From Bacteroidota bacterium (GTDB lineage Bacteria; Bacteroidota; Bacteroidia; Cytophagales; Cytophagaceae): DNA of 64,000 nucleotides. Below, piece after piece: positions 1 through 9,198 of this stretch (positions within the stretch are counted from its first letter, which is position 1; the number at the start of each line of letters is the position of its first letter). The notes under the pieces are model-generated. The model was given only the letters and a program-made list of their open reading frames with translations. It was not told where the DNA came from and made no database searches. A program made the position numbers and the translations under genes. The stretch spans positions 1-64,000 of the forward strand of contig JAEVZS010000012.1 in NCBI GenBank assembly GCA_023392125.1, read 5' to 3'.

Positions 1-102
1 AGGCACGAGGCACTTGTCAGGCCCTTGACAGCAAGGAAGTGTTCGCTACCTTTGTGCAGGCAAATAATAAGCAAAATCTTCTAAAATGATTTGGAAGAAA
101 CG

Positions 103-126
103 TCCAATAATTAGGGGTGTGAGACA
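103..126 (+). repeat. Left copy of an imperfect 24-bp direct repeat bracketing the defence island
   Basis: Bases 103-126 match 13321-13344 at 21 of 24 positions. The first 11 bases (TCCAATAATTA) are identical and the core GTGTGAG is shared. Weaker similarity continues for about 20 bases on the 5' side. The copies lie outside the five defence genes, as a target duplication, an attachment-site pair or two copies of an unrelated repeat would. Neither copy is an IS3 terminal inverted repeat in a recognisable form. Confidence 0.45.
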
Positions 127-128
127 CC

Positions 129-537
129 ATGGAAGACATATGTCGTGAGCTGAGCATCAACAAAGCGACCTTTTACAACTGGAAGAAGAAATATGGCGGC
201 ATGGAAGCCTCTCATCTGAAAAGATTCAAAGAGCTGGAGGAAGAAAACCGTAAGCTAAAAGCCATGTACGCTGACCTGAGTCTTGATCACCGGATCTTAA
301 AAGATATCATCGAAAAAAAGAAAGCCCTTTCAGAAGAAAGATCTTGCACACCAGGTTTGCAGAGAGACAGGAATAAGCATCCAAAGGACGTGCCGAATGG
401 TAAAACTGACAAGATCCAAGTGGTATTACAATAGCTGTAAAGATGATACCTCAGTAATCGAAAAACTTAACAATTATGCCGAGCAGCTCCCAACCAGAAG
501 TTTGGGAGTATACTTCCGCAGAAATTGCAAAGTGTAA
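129..537 (+). pseudogene. IS3-family transposase remnant (OrfA plus 5' part of OrfB), frameshifted and truncated
   Basis: The first frame (129-434) gives an IS3 OrfA helix-turn-helix (core EDICRELSINKATFYNWKKK) followed by the leucine-zipper-like segment ending LKDIIEKKKALSEE. Near base 339 the homology jumps one frame and continues as an OrfB start (HQVCRETGISIQRTCRM, then LTRSKWYYN and LGVYFRRN) until a stop at 535-537. The DDE catalytic domain is absent. Upstream of 129 there is an in-frame stop at 120-122, although OrfA proteins normally have some 20 more residues, so the 5' end is also broken. An A7G run at 313-320 resembles the IS3 slippery site, but the observed frame relation does not fit a simple -1 shift. 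The element is therefore dead. It lies 40 bp upstream of the defence operon. Confidence 0.85.
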
Positions 538-577
538 ACAACGAAGCCACTGAAAATGATTTATAAAAGAATTTAGT

Positions 578-3500
578 ATGGAAGGATCAGCATCTCAGGC
601 AGGTTTTTATTACCAAAATAACATAGCGGCACTTAAAGTCATTGAGTGCCTGTTTTTCAATTCAGATATACGCCAAATCAGATTGGAAAACTATGATGAA
701 GGCAATCATATAGACGACATCATTATTTACCGACAGAATAAAATCGATTATTATCAGGTTAAATGGTCTGAAGATGAAGATAACTCCTATTCTCTTTATA
801 ACCTGCTTAAATCTGAAGTAAACAATGATGGTAAAGTAACCAAGAAATCACTGTTTAAGCAATTAGCGGAAGGCTATTTAAAAGTAAAACTGAACAGTAT
901 TGACTTCTCCATAACCCTCTTTACCACCAAAAGAGAAAGTAATCAAAAGCGGCCAAGTGAAGGCATAAATCACAGTCTTTCAGAAATAAGGACAAATATC
1001 TTTGAGCCTTTAAAAAGTTCCGATATAAGATATGATGCATTGCCAAATTATGCATATTATAAAGAAACAATAGAAAAAATCAGACAGGAATGTTCTTTAG
1101 ATGAAGATGAGTTTAATCAATTTGTTAAAAATCTGGAGTTTAAATTTAGACAGGAGCCAACGGAACAAATTCAGCAAGCACTAAAGTTCAAATTAGAAAC
1201 GCTTGGTATTGAAACAAGTTTATTAGAGAAACTCCTAAATAGCGTTGTAAAATGGAGTATTTCAGGAGAAAGTATCACAAAGGATTTAGTATTAAACGAG
1301 CTTGGAATAACAGATCGATTTGAAGATAAGCTATCGCATTATTTTAAAGTCGTTGACGAAGAACATTATGTTCCCAATCAATATTTTTTCGAGCAACTTG
1401 AAAAAGGCCTAACGGAACTGGAAGGAGGATATATTTTTATTGAAGGTCTTCCCGGAATTGGCAAATCTACTGCTCTTACTAAATTTAAAGAACAGAACCG
1501 AAACATCACCTTGGCATATTACTGCTTTATCCCTGATGTGAGGAACGATTTTGGCGAACTTAGACATCAATCCTACTATTTTCTAAAATCCTTATGTATA
1601 ACCGTTGAGAGAAACTTCCCAGAAGTTGATTTGCCTAATAAATATTCGGAACAATACGAAGAAAAACTCCATTCCTATATTGAAGCGCTCAGTAGACTAA
1701 AAAAGAAAATCATCTTTATTATTGACGGCTTAGACCATGTGCATCGAGATATAACACTTGGAGAAAAATCCTTGCTCAACAATATCAAGGGCAATTTACC
1801 GGAGAACATATACTTCATATTAAGTTCTCAATATAAAGCGGTTTTATCCCCTTCTGTAAAAAATGAAATAGATGCCGATCCTCGAAGACATATTAAAGTC
1901 TCACCGTTTACTCAGTTTGAAGTTAAGCAGTATCTGGAGAACAAGGGTATTAATGTAAATAATACATTGGACAAGATTGAAAGGATATCCGGTGGTATCC
2001 CCATTTATCTTCACTACATCTCTGAACTTCTCATAAAAGTGGATGAAAGAGACTACGAAAAAGTACTACAGGATTTGCCGAACCTTATTGATGGCAAGAT
2101 CAATTCATACCACGAGTATTTGTTCCAAAAGATAGAGAATAACACTTTTTCGAAATGGGTTTTGGCTGTATTGGCGTACAGAAAAGAAAATACATCAATT
2201 GAGGTAATTCAGGAGATATTAAAAATTGTAGGAGAAAATAGAAGCCTTATAGAAATCAAGGATGTAATCAGTGAATTTGCTCATCTGCTGAGACAGATCG
2301 ATGGAAGATCCTATTCTATATTCCATAATAGCTTTCGTGAATTTATCCTGTCAAAAACGGAAGATTTAAAAGAAACGTTTAACAAAGCGTTGGTTACATT
2401 TTACGAACAAAACCCATTTACGGATGAAGCATACAGAAATTATTTTTCGCACCTGTATGAGCTGGCAGAATATAGAAAGATTATCTCACTGACAACATTA
2501 GAGTGGATGAAAACTGCCTGGTGCAATTACAGGGCGCTTGAAGAAATTAAAGAAAACTTAGCCATTGCATTAAAAGCCACCATTGAAGAAACTTCTCTTT
2601 CGGAATTCATTAGGATAGCTTTTTTAAAAACTCAATTTGATCGGGCAAGCTGGAATTTAGAAAACTCAGAAATTGACTTTCCAACCCTGCTATTGAACGC
2701 AGGAGAAACGGCTAACAGCTTGCGGAACGTATGGGATGGTGATTTTGTCCTGATAAACAAAGAGTACTTCTGTTATTATGTAGGAGAATATTATCAAAAA
2801 ACAGGAACCTTATTGCCTCACAATATAATTAAACAAGGGCTTTCTAAATCCCTAAAAAAGCCAGATAGTGATGGTATTACTCAAGAATTTAAAGCAGAAG
2901 CATTGATAGTTGATGATATTGTAGAATTATTCAAAGAAATAGACGATATCAAGTGGCAGGCATCAAATGAACATGACAGGAGTTATCTCAAAAAAAGTCA
3001 TACAGAGAATGAAAATGTACGCATTAACTTAAAGATTAAATCTAAAGTTATTGACTACCTGGCCAAGTGTAAGCAGCACCAAAAATTATTTCAGTTATCA
3101 AAAGCATATAAAGAGGAGCATAAATTATTTCCGAAAGTTCAGATAGCATTAATCAAACTATTGTTGCCCATATCGACAGAAAAAGCGGCAGCAGTTAAGA
3201 TGATTAAAGAAATTGATTTTTCTGGTGTTTCTGATGGGGGATATCTTAATCTGATTACTTTTTGTTCTGATTTTTTAACCAATGAAGAAATAAGAGCGGT
3301 ATTTCCCAGTAAGCCCATTACCGAACCTACACTGTTCGATGAAGTGGTGGATAAAAAGGGAATGAGATATGCCTTGCGAAAGGAAGTTCTAAACTTGTAT
3401 AATTACTTGAAACCTATATGGATTTTTCAACCGACTTTAGTACAAACATTAACCTTAAAAGCATCCTATTTATCAAGCCCGGCAGAAGAAATCTATCATT

Positions 3501-6500
3501 CGATTTTTACTCTGTCCGATTTATGGAATAAGAGCAGAACCGGCAATTTAAATGAAAGTGAAATTATAAGCCAGCTTAAAGAAAGCATCGATAGCCTTTA
3601 CATCAAACGGGAACCTGAATTTAGAACCCGAGCACACGGTCTCTTTGATATGGATACAGATAGTACGTTTATTGCAACCAGCATCGAACATCTATTTAAG
3701 AATATTTTCAGCCTATCTGCCAGATTGTTGTCCGAAGAAAAACTTGAAACATTAGTGGACTATTGGATTGATCTTGATAAAAGCGGTGATGGTTTTAGGC
3801 ACTATTCAGTTGGACTGGTCATTGCAAATGAAATATACAATAGCAGGTATAAAAGCCTTTCTCAATTGATCTACAAAGTCATTACACATGCTGAGGAAAC
3901 TGCAAGATTAGAGCAGGATACAGTTACGCTCACTTCTTATTTGGGAAAAGTGGCTGAGACCTACGGAATGTCTAGTTTTAGAGAAGATTTTCAGAAAATC
4001 TATAATCAGCTTATAGAGATTTCATTTGGCGTTGCGCATAGAAAGGATTACCAAGCATCTGATATTATCGAACCACTGGAATTAATGCATAAGGTTGATC
4101 CAGACAATACCTTGAAACGTCTTTTAGAAGTTTTTCACATTCAGGATCGATTAAATGATGCAGGGAATGGACGTATGCGGCATATTTGTTTATCTAACCT
4201 GATCGCTTTTACTGCCACTAAATATCCTGAATTAGCCTTTCGGTTAATGGAACTGGAAGAACCACATATTGCAAGAGGTGAGGCAATGGACATAATAATT
4301 GATCCTTTAATAGAAAATTGTGAAAATGATGATTTGGAATTGTATTTGGCCATTATAAAAACTTTACCTCGTTGGGAAAACGGCGGAACGCGCGAAGCTC
4401 ATTTTATAAGTCTTGCTAAGACATTATTAGCAAGAGCTATTTATTTTAATAATGCCGAAGTCATAAAAGGAGTTTTAGATATTGTAAAGTTCAACGCTTT
4501 GGTTGAATTGGAAGACGACAAGGCTTTAAGTAAGTTCTCAGAAATATTTAGAGAAAGAGGGATTGATTATACTGTTTATTCCTTGCCTAATCCTGAAATA
4601 ATTAATGATGACGAAGTAACTAATGTCGTTCCTGAACAACAAAAGAACCGGAAAGAAAAAATCGTCATCCATCACCAAAAGTTACAATTCGAAGAGTTAG
4701 TCGACCTTTTTGACAATAACTACGAAACGTTTGAAAAGTATATACAATCTCAATTGAATATTTATACCCAAAACAGGCGAGATCAATTAATTAGAAAAGA
4801 GCATCATTCAGCAAAAACATTGTTTGAACGCTTTTACAACGAAACGTCTTCCGAAAACAAGCTGATTATTGAAAGAAGTCAGCATAGAATTATCAGAGAA
4901 TTTGTTGATTTAAAAAGTAATATAGCACATTTTAACTCTGAAGCTCCGTTAAAGCTAAAAGATTTCGAAACACTCTTTGGTGAATTTATTGAAAAGGTTG
5001 ATAGCCTATTATCCGACAAAATTTTTAGGGGGTATGTCGATGAAAAATTAGATATAGAACAATGGTTTGAAAATATTCAACGGGAGCTGAATTGGCAGGG
5101 TGATCACTTTTTTGCTCAGATACTATCAGACAAAGAAGTTCTGCAAATGGTTGAGCAATGCTCAATAATGAACATTGATAAGTTACTTGCTTTCGTTGAA
5201 AAATGGACGAGAAATAAAACCCGTTCAGCATCTTTATTAAAAATAGCGAACAGATTAATAGCTATCGATCTTAACAAGGCGAAGGAGGTGGTTTCATTAG
5301 CTGCCTCTCAATATGAATTTGACAGTGCGTTATTTCAAAGAGATAGTGATCCCGAGAAATTAGATTTTGACATCTTCAAAACTATATTGGAGGCAGACAA
5401 GAAGCTTGGAAAAAAAATCATCTTAAATAGTTATTATACGCAAAAAGGGAACTACAATGGAGAGTTAACTAATTCATTAGACAAGCTATTAAAATATCAA
5501 GCGTATTTTGATGATGATGCGGTTAAGACCTATTACGAGGCAAACTTGTTATATAACAGAGAACTTGCTTCAGGTCTTCCTGATAAAGAAAGCCGATATG
5601 AGTTTATTTCTGAACATGTTGAAAAATACACATTTTCTGAAGTCGTTATAAACCATCTAGTTTGGCTTTTCAACTATCCTGCTGTAAAAATAAGAGAACT
5701 CGCTTTGCAGTCGGTTTTTGATTTAATCAAGGAAAAGCCTAACTACATTAAAAGTTTCATTCATTTTGGTATCGAAAATGGGAACGATAATGAAATTGAG
5801 TATAGTTTAGTCGTTCTTCAAGCAATTGCTCTGGAAAATCCAATGCAACTTGTAGCATTTAAGAAGGACTTGATAGCCCTAATGAAAAGGGAACATTTCA
5901 ATATACTAGAAACAACAAAGGAATTACTCCTTTTAATAAGCAAATCAACCAACTCATTTTTATCAACAAAAGAGGTAGCAAAAGCGAAATCATTAAACTC
6001 TCCAATTAAATTATTTGTCCTTTTTTCCAAGTTACCTAAATGGTGCTCAAAGAAAATGTCTGCTCTCTACAGTTTGGTATTCAGAAACAGAAAAGTAAAT
6101 AAGGACCGCCCGGAGATTAATTTCGTATATTTTTCATTTCAACATGGTTTAATAGATGAGTTAAATGAAAATGAAAAAGATAACTCAATTTTTGATAGTG
6201 TCTATTGGGACATTGTTTCCAAAGGCTGGATAAATTATGATGTTGAAAAAGAGGGAGCTGTTCATCAAAGATATAATATCAATACCAACTTTGATACGAT
6301 TGAAATTCAATCTCCTTATTATGATGAAGTGAAAAGTAGCCTAAACAGAATTTTTCATTTAGAAGTTAAGCGAAATTGCTTTAAGCCCTCATTTGTTGAA
6401 AAGATTGGAGCAAAATTTAGAGTTTACGATCCTTCTAAACTCTTATATCCCATAGTAAGTTGCCCTGGTTATATTAATTGGATACCTGAGGAAATTTCTA

Positions 6501-7162
6501 AAGAGGATTTTTTAGCATTTAGCGATTTTGAGACACTGACTAAAGAGCTTATTCATCGGGAACAAGAATACATTACGCTGGTAGAATATGGCAGCCAGCG
6601 AACATATAGGTATAAAGAATTTAGCGGAACATGTTATTTTGAAATCAAAGCCTTCTTAAAAAGCAAGGACTTCGATTTGACCAACTTAGACCCAATGCCT
6701 TTTATCCAACTGCAAAACCAATATGCTTATGAGCTTCCTTTATTAGGGTATTCTACATCTACGTTTCCGCTAAAGAAGGTAAAACCACTTGTTCAAATAT
6801 CCTATAATAATTTTAGAGGGGAGCAAGATTTGGCAAACGCAAATTTATTTACAGATACTTTTTTGGACTTGGGCATAGATGAGAAAAATCTATTAGAAAT
6901 TTTTACTGCTGAAGAAGATTATCCTCTAAAGGCAATAAGTTGGATTAATTCTTACTCGTCTGGCCCTAGTTGGAGAAGGTATAAGCCATCGTCTGAAGGT
7001 TTTACACTTAAAATCAAAAAACATATTTTGTTAGATTTTTTGAAAAAAAATGATTTAATACTATGCTATAATATCCGATTAAGGCGATCTGCAGATGAGA
7101 ATAGACCTGAAAACCATATGAAATGGCGTAAGCTAGACGAGAACTTTATAGCTAATTTATAA
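578..7162 (+). CDS. Giant nuclease-STAND NTPase, Avs/AVAST-like defence protein
   Basis: A 2194-residue protein. Residues 1-230 resemble the Cap4/DUF4297 type of PD-(D/E)xK nuclease: SQAGFYYQNNIAAL, then E37, D46-D47 and Q60-V-K62. A STAND P-loop ATPase follows, with Walker A GLPGIGKST at 290-298 and Walker B IIFIIDGLDHV around 378-388. The remaining ~1700 residues are mostly helical and repeat-like with no family I recognise; in Avs proteins this part senses phage proteins and triggers assembly and nuclease activation. Length, domain order and a large C-terminal sensor fit Avs. The gene ends 18 bp before the kleisin gene on the same strand and is AT-rich like the rest of the island, so it is probably co-transcribed with the Wadjet genes. 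The promoter is not evident; the IS3 remnant occupies the upstream space. Exact Avs type is not determinable by eye. Confidence 0.75.
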   Translation: MEGSASQAGFYYQNNIAALKVIECLFFNSDIRQIRLENYDEGNHIDDIIIYRQNKIDYYQVKWSEDEDNSYSLYNLLKSEVNNDGKVTKKSLFKQLAEGYLKVKLNSIDFSITLFTTKRESNQKRPSEGINHSLSEIRTNIFEPLKSSDIRYDALPNYAYYKETIEKIRQECSLDEDEFNQFVKNLEFKFRQEPTEQIQQALKFKLETLGIETSLLEKLLNSVVKWSISGESITKDLVLNELGITDRFEDKLSHYFKVVDEEHYVPNQYFFEQLEKGLTELEGGYIFIEGLPGIGKSTALTKFKEQNRNITLAYYCFIPDVRNDFGELRHQSYYFLKSLCITVERNFPEVDLPNKYSEQYEEKLHSYIEALSRLKKKIIFIIDGLDHVHRDITLGEKSLLNNIKGNLPENIYFILSSQYKAVLSPSVKNEIDADPRRHIKVSPFTQFEVKQYLENKGINVNNTLDKIERISGGIPIYLHYISELLIKVDERDYEKVLQDLPNLIDGKINSYHEYLFQKIENNTFSKWVLAVLAYRKENTSIEVIQEILKIVGENRSLIEIKDVISEFAHLLRQIDGRSYSIFHNSFREFILSKTEDLKETFNKALVTFYEQNPFTDEAYRNYFSHLYELAEYRKIISLTTLEWMKTAWCNYRALEEIKENLAIALKATIEETSLSEFIRIAFLKTQFDRASWNLENSEIDFPTLLLNAGETANSLRNVWDGDFVLINKEYFCYYVGEYYQKTGTLLPHNIIKQGLSKSLKKPDSDGITQEFKAEALIVDDIVELFKEIDDIKWQASNEHDRSYLKKSHTENENVRINLKIKSKVIDYLAKCKQHQKLFQLSKAYKEEHKLFPKVQIALIKLLLPISTEKAAAVKMIKEIDFSGVSDGGYLNLITFCSDFLTNEEIRAVFPSKPITEPTLFDEVVDKKGMRYALRKEVLNLYNYLKPIWIFQPTLVQTLTLKASYLSSPAEEIYHSIFTLSDLWNKSRTGNLNESEIISQLKESIDSLYIKREPEFRTRAHGLFDMDTDSTFIATSIEHLFKNIFSLSARLLSEEKLETLVDYWIDLDKSGDGFRHYSVGLVIANEIYNSRYKSLSQLIYKVITHAEETARLEQDTVTLTSYLGKVAETYGMSSFREDFQKIYNQLIEISFGVAHRKDYQASDIIEPLELMHKVDPDNTLKRLLEVFHIQDRLNDAGNGRMRHICLSNLIAFTATKYPELAFRLMELEEPHIARGEAMDIIIDPLIENCENDDLELYLAIIKTLPRWENGGTREAHFISLAKTLLARAIYFNNAEVIKGVLDIVKFNALVELEDDKALSKFSEIFRERGIDYTVYSLPNPEIINDDEVTNVVPEQQKNRKEKIVIHHQKLQFEELVDLFDNNYETFEKYIQSQLNIYTQNRRDQLIRKEHHSAKTLFERFYNETSSENKLIIERSQHRIIREFVDLKSNIAHFNSEAPLKLKDFETLFGEFIEKVDSLLSDKIFRGYVDEKLDIEQWFENIQRELNWQGDHFFAQILSDKEVLQMVEQCSIMNIDKLLAFVEKWTRNKTRSASLLKIANRLIAIDLNKAKEVVSLAASQYEFDSALFQRDSDPEKLDFDIFKTILEADKKLGKKIILNSYYTQKGNYNGELTNSLDKLLKYQAYFDDDAVKTYYEANLLYNRELASGLPDKESRYEFISEHVEKYTFSEVVINHLVWLFNYPAVKIRELALQSVFDLIKEKPNYIKSFIHFGIENGNDNEIEYSLVVLQAIALENPMQLVAFKKDLIALMKREHFNILETTKELLLLISKSTNSFLSTKEVAKAKSLNSPIKLFVLFSKLPKWCSKKMSALYSLVFRNRKVNKDRPEINFVYFSFQHGLIDELNENEKDNSIFDSVYWDIVSKGWINYDVEKEGAVHQRYNINTNFDTIEIQSPYYDEVKSSLNRIFHLEVKRNCFKPSFVEKIGAKFRVYDPSKLLYPIVSCPGYINWIPEEISKEDFLAFSDFETLTKELIHREQEYITLVEYGSQRTYRYKEFSGTCYFEIKAFLKSKDFDLTNLDPMPFIQLQNQYAYELPLLGYSTSTFPLKKVKPLVQISYNNFRGEQDLANANLFTDTFLDLGIDEKNLLEIFTAEEDYPLKAISWINSYSSGPSWRRYKPSSEGFTLKIKKHILLDFLKKNDLILCYNIRLRRSADENRPENHMKWRKLDENFIANL

Positions 7163-7180
7163 CAACACAGATTTCTGATT

Positions 7181-8539
7181 ATGAGCGCAGAAGCGTTATA
7201 CGCCAAATACGACCTTCTTCTCCCTCCAAAATTTGACGGAGGCTACCTCATTATAGCTATAGATGAAAAAATAAAAGCAGGCGATTTGGAAGACCATTTT
7301 ACGCTCAAAGAGATAGAGGAAACACTGATAGAGATTAGTTTCCGTTTTGAACAGCCATCAGTTCGTCAATGGCACCACATAAAAGATAATTTGTTGCATT
7401 ATTTTATAAGGAATCATATAGACGAACCTGGAAAGTACTACCTGACCGAATATGCCAAAGGCGTGTTGGATATGATGCGAAACAAACTGGAAAACCCTTA
7501 TAAAAATCAACCCTTAAAGAAAAGCTTCGAAGAGTTTTTTACTCTTCGGTTTGATGAGATTAAAAAAATAGAAGATCTAGAAAGAAAGTTTGGAAGAATG
7601 GCTATCTCTTTTCCAAAGAAAATAATCACTGACCATTTGGAAGGTCTGGAAGATGAACTAAGAGAAGCGTATATTACACTGAATGAGCTTTTAGACAGCG
7701 ATGTACAGGAGGCTGTAGCCTTGGTAAAGGCATTTGCATTAACATTTAGAAAATTTGGAGAAAGAGCCGAAGATATCACTGAAGCTGTGAGGAGCAAAGA
7801 CAAATTTTTGAAAGACCTTCAGATGGTAGTTGATCAATTTTATACAGAAATCGATTATACTAAACTTTCGTCCGATGAAGCTGCAAAAAATAAAACGGTG
7901 GAAGAATGGAAACGGTCACTTGAGATTTACAAAGACATGGAAGCATTTTTTGCCACTGTTGACGATAAAATCAACGCGGCAAGACGGCAAATTTACAATG
8001 CCAGTGAGAAGCTAAGCGAGTTGCAGGAATATTTTTCTACCCGTGCCCATTACAGGCTACAAATACAAAAACTATTGGGCTATGTATTGCAAACAGCAAC
8101 CTATAGTGAAAACGGGATTGCACTCGAAGACAACTTTCCATTGAAGTCTTTGGTTTATGAGCAAGAAAAAATATTGTACCTGAGGCGTCATGAATTTACA
8201 AAGCAAAAGACTAATACCCTCATTGTTATACCGCCCGATGAAGCATATGAAAGGGAGGAACGGAGTAAGATAGAAAAAGAAATCAACCGACAACAAACGA
8301 TCAATGAATGGGTAAATAAGGCCAAAAAGCAACTTACAGAACAAAAATATGTGATGTTGGACGAATTGATGAATACCATTTTAACTGAAGAACAAGACTT
8401 GTCGATTGCCTATGGCGTAGCATCAGAAGTGGTTGCATTGGTCTCTGAAAATCCCGATATTAATATAGAAATTAAGCAACAATTAATTGCCACTCAACAA
8501 AATGAATTTGCATTATGGAAAACGAAAATAACTACCTAA
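7181..8539 (+). CDS. jetA: Wadjet JetA / MksF-like kleisin subunit
   Basis: A 452-residue protein at the position and with the character expected of the kleisin of an MksBEFG/Wadjet complex. It has an N-terminal winged-helix-like part (roughly 20-110, with the segment KDNLLHYFIRNHIDEPGKYY), a long helical middle (about 120-300, rich in E/K/L) and a C-terminal helical tail. In Wadjet the kleisin bridges the two SMC heads and binds the KITE dimer, allowing DNA loop extrusion that licenses cleavage of small circular DNA. Sequence similarity to known JetA is not obvious by eye, and the assignment rests mainly on gene order with the unmistakable SMC and Toprim genes. The 3' end overlaps the next gene by 25 bp, which supports translational coupling. 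Confidence 0.65.
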   Translation: MSAEALYAKYDLLLPPKFDGGYLIIAIDEKIKAGDLEDHFTLKEIEETLIEISFRFEQPSVRQWHHIKDNLLHYFIRNHIDEPGKYYLTEYAKGVLDMMRNKLENPYKNQPLKKSFEEFFTLRFDEIKKIEDLERKFGRMAISFPKKIITDHLEGLEDELREAYITLNELLDSDVQEAVALVKAFALTFRKFGERAEDITEAVRSKDKFLKDLQMVVDQFYTEIDYTKLSSDEAAKNKTVEEWKRSLEIYKDMEAFFATVDDKINAARRQIYNASEKLSELQEYFSTRAHYRLQIQKLLGYVLQTATYSENGIALEDNFPLKSLVYEQEKILYLRRHEFTKQKTNTLIVIPPDEAYEREERSKIEKEINRQQTINEWVNKAKKQLTEQKYVMLDELMNTILTEEQDLSIAYGVASEVVALVSENPDINIEIKQQLIATQQNEFALWKTKITT

Positions 8540-9198
8540 CATCATATGAATTTCTTCTCGATGAGCGAGTGGAGAAACATTTTGCTGACATCAATATCAT
8601 GCTTTTATCCGGAAAGCACATCGATGAAAAATATTATGCGGCTTTCTCTTTATTGGAAGACAAAGCAGAACAATGGACGCAGTTTTATAAAAACCTATAT
8701 AATCTTAATCTTGTAGCCGATAGGTTTGATGGTCATCCCTATTTCTATCTCGATTTTTTCGATACAGCAAAAGGCAAATTTACTGATCATCCCCGCCACA
8801 GAGAACTTACAGAAACACAAACATTAATCGGGCTGATGTTACTCGATATTTATTACAAACGATTTTTTGATGAGCATAAAACAGTACAATGGGTTGAACT
8901 AAGAAATATTATTCTGGAAGGCGAGCAGCAAGATGCGTATAAAAGGATTTTATTCAATGAAGTACGCACATCTAATACCTATGATACCCGCGAATGGGGT
9001 AATGTACATAGAAAAATAAACGCTGCTATTGATCTATTTGACAAGATCGGATGGGTAGAAAAGCGAGCTTCTTCTTCGGAAGAAGTACCCGATTTTGAAA
9101 TAAAGCCGGCCATCAATCGTCTGGCTAAAATGTATGAACATGAGCTCCTGAACTTCGAAACATTTGTTTCAGAGCTAAAAAAAGAGGACACGCAATGA
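8515..9198 (+). CDS. jetB: Wadjet JetB / MksE-like KITE subunit
   Basis: A 227-residue acidic protein with predicted winged-helix content: the segment LTETQTLIGLMLLDIYYKRF at about 98-117, then a second helical domain ending in EHELLNFETFVSELKKED. MukE/MksE/JetB proteins are of this size and bind the kleisin as a dimer. It starts inside the kleisin gene (25-bp overlap) and its stop overlaps the SMC start by 4 bp (ATGA), so the order kleisin-KITE-SMC is preserved exactly as in Mks and Wadjet operons. The assignment rests on size, position and fold impression; direct family motifs are weak in KITE proteins. Confidence 0.65.
   Translation: MENENNYLTSYEFLLDERVEKHFADINIMLLSGKHIDEKYYAAFSLLEDKAEQWTQFYKNLYNLNLVADRFDGHPYFYLDFFDTAKGKFTDHPRHRELTETQTLIGLMLLDIYYKRFFDEHKTVQWVELRNIILEGEQQDAYKRILFNEVRTSNTYDTREWGNVHRKINAAIDLFDKIGWVEKRASSSEEVPDFEIKPAINRLAKMYEHELLNFETFVSELKKEDTQ

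Noticed and set aside
313..320. Functional programmed frameshift site in the IS3 remnant
   Set aside because: The A7G run looks slippery, but the OrfB homology is in the frame that does not fit a -1 shift, and the catalytic domain is missing.
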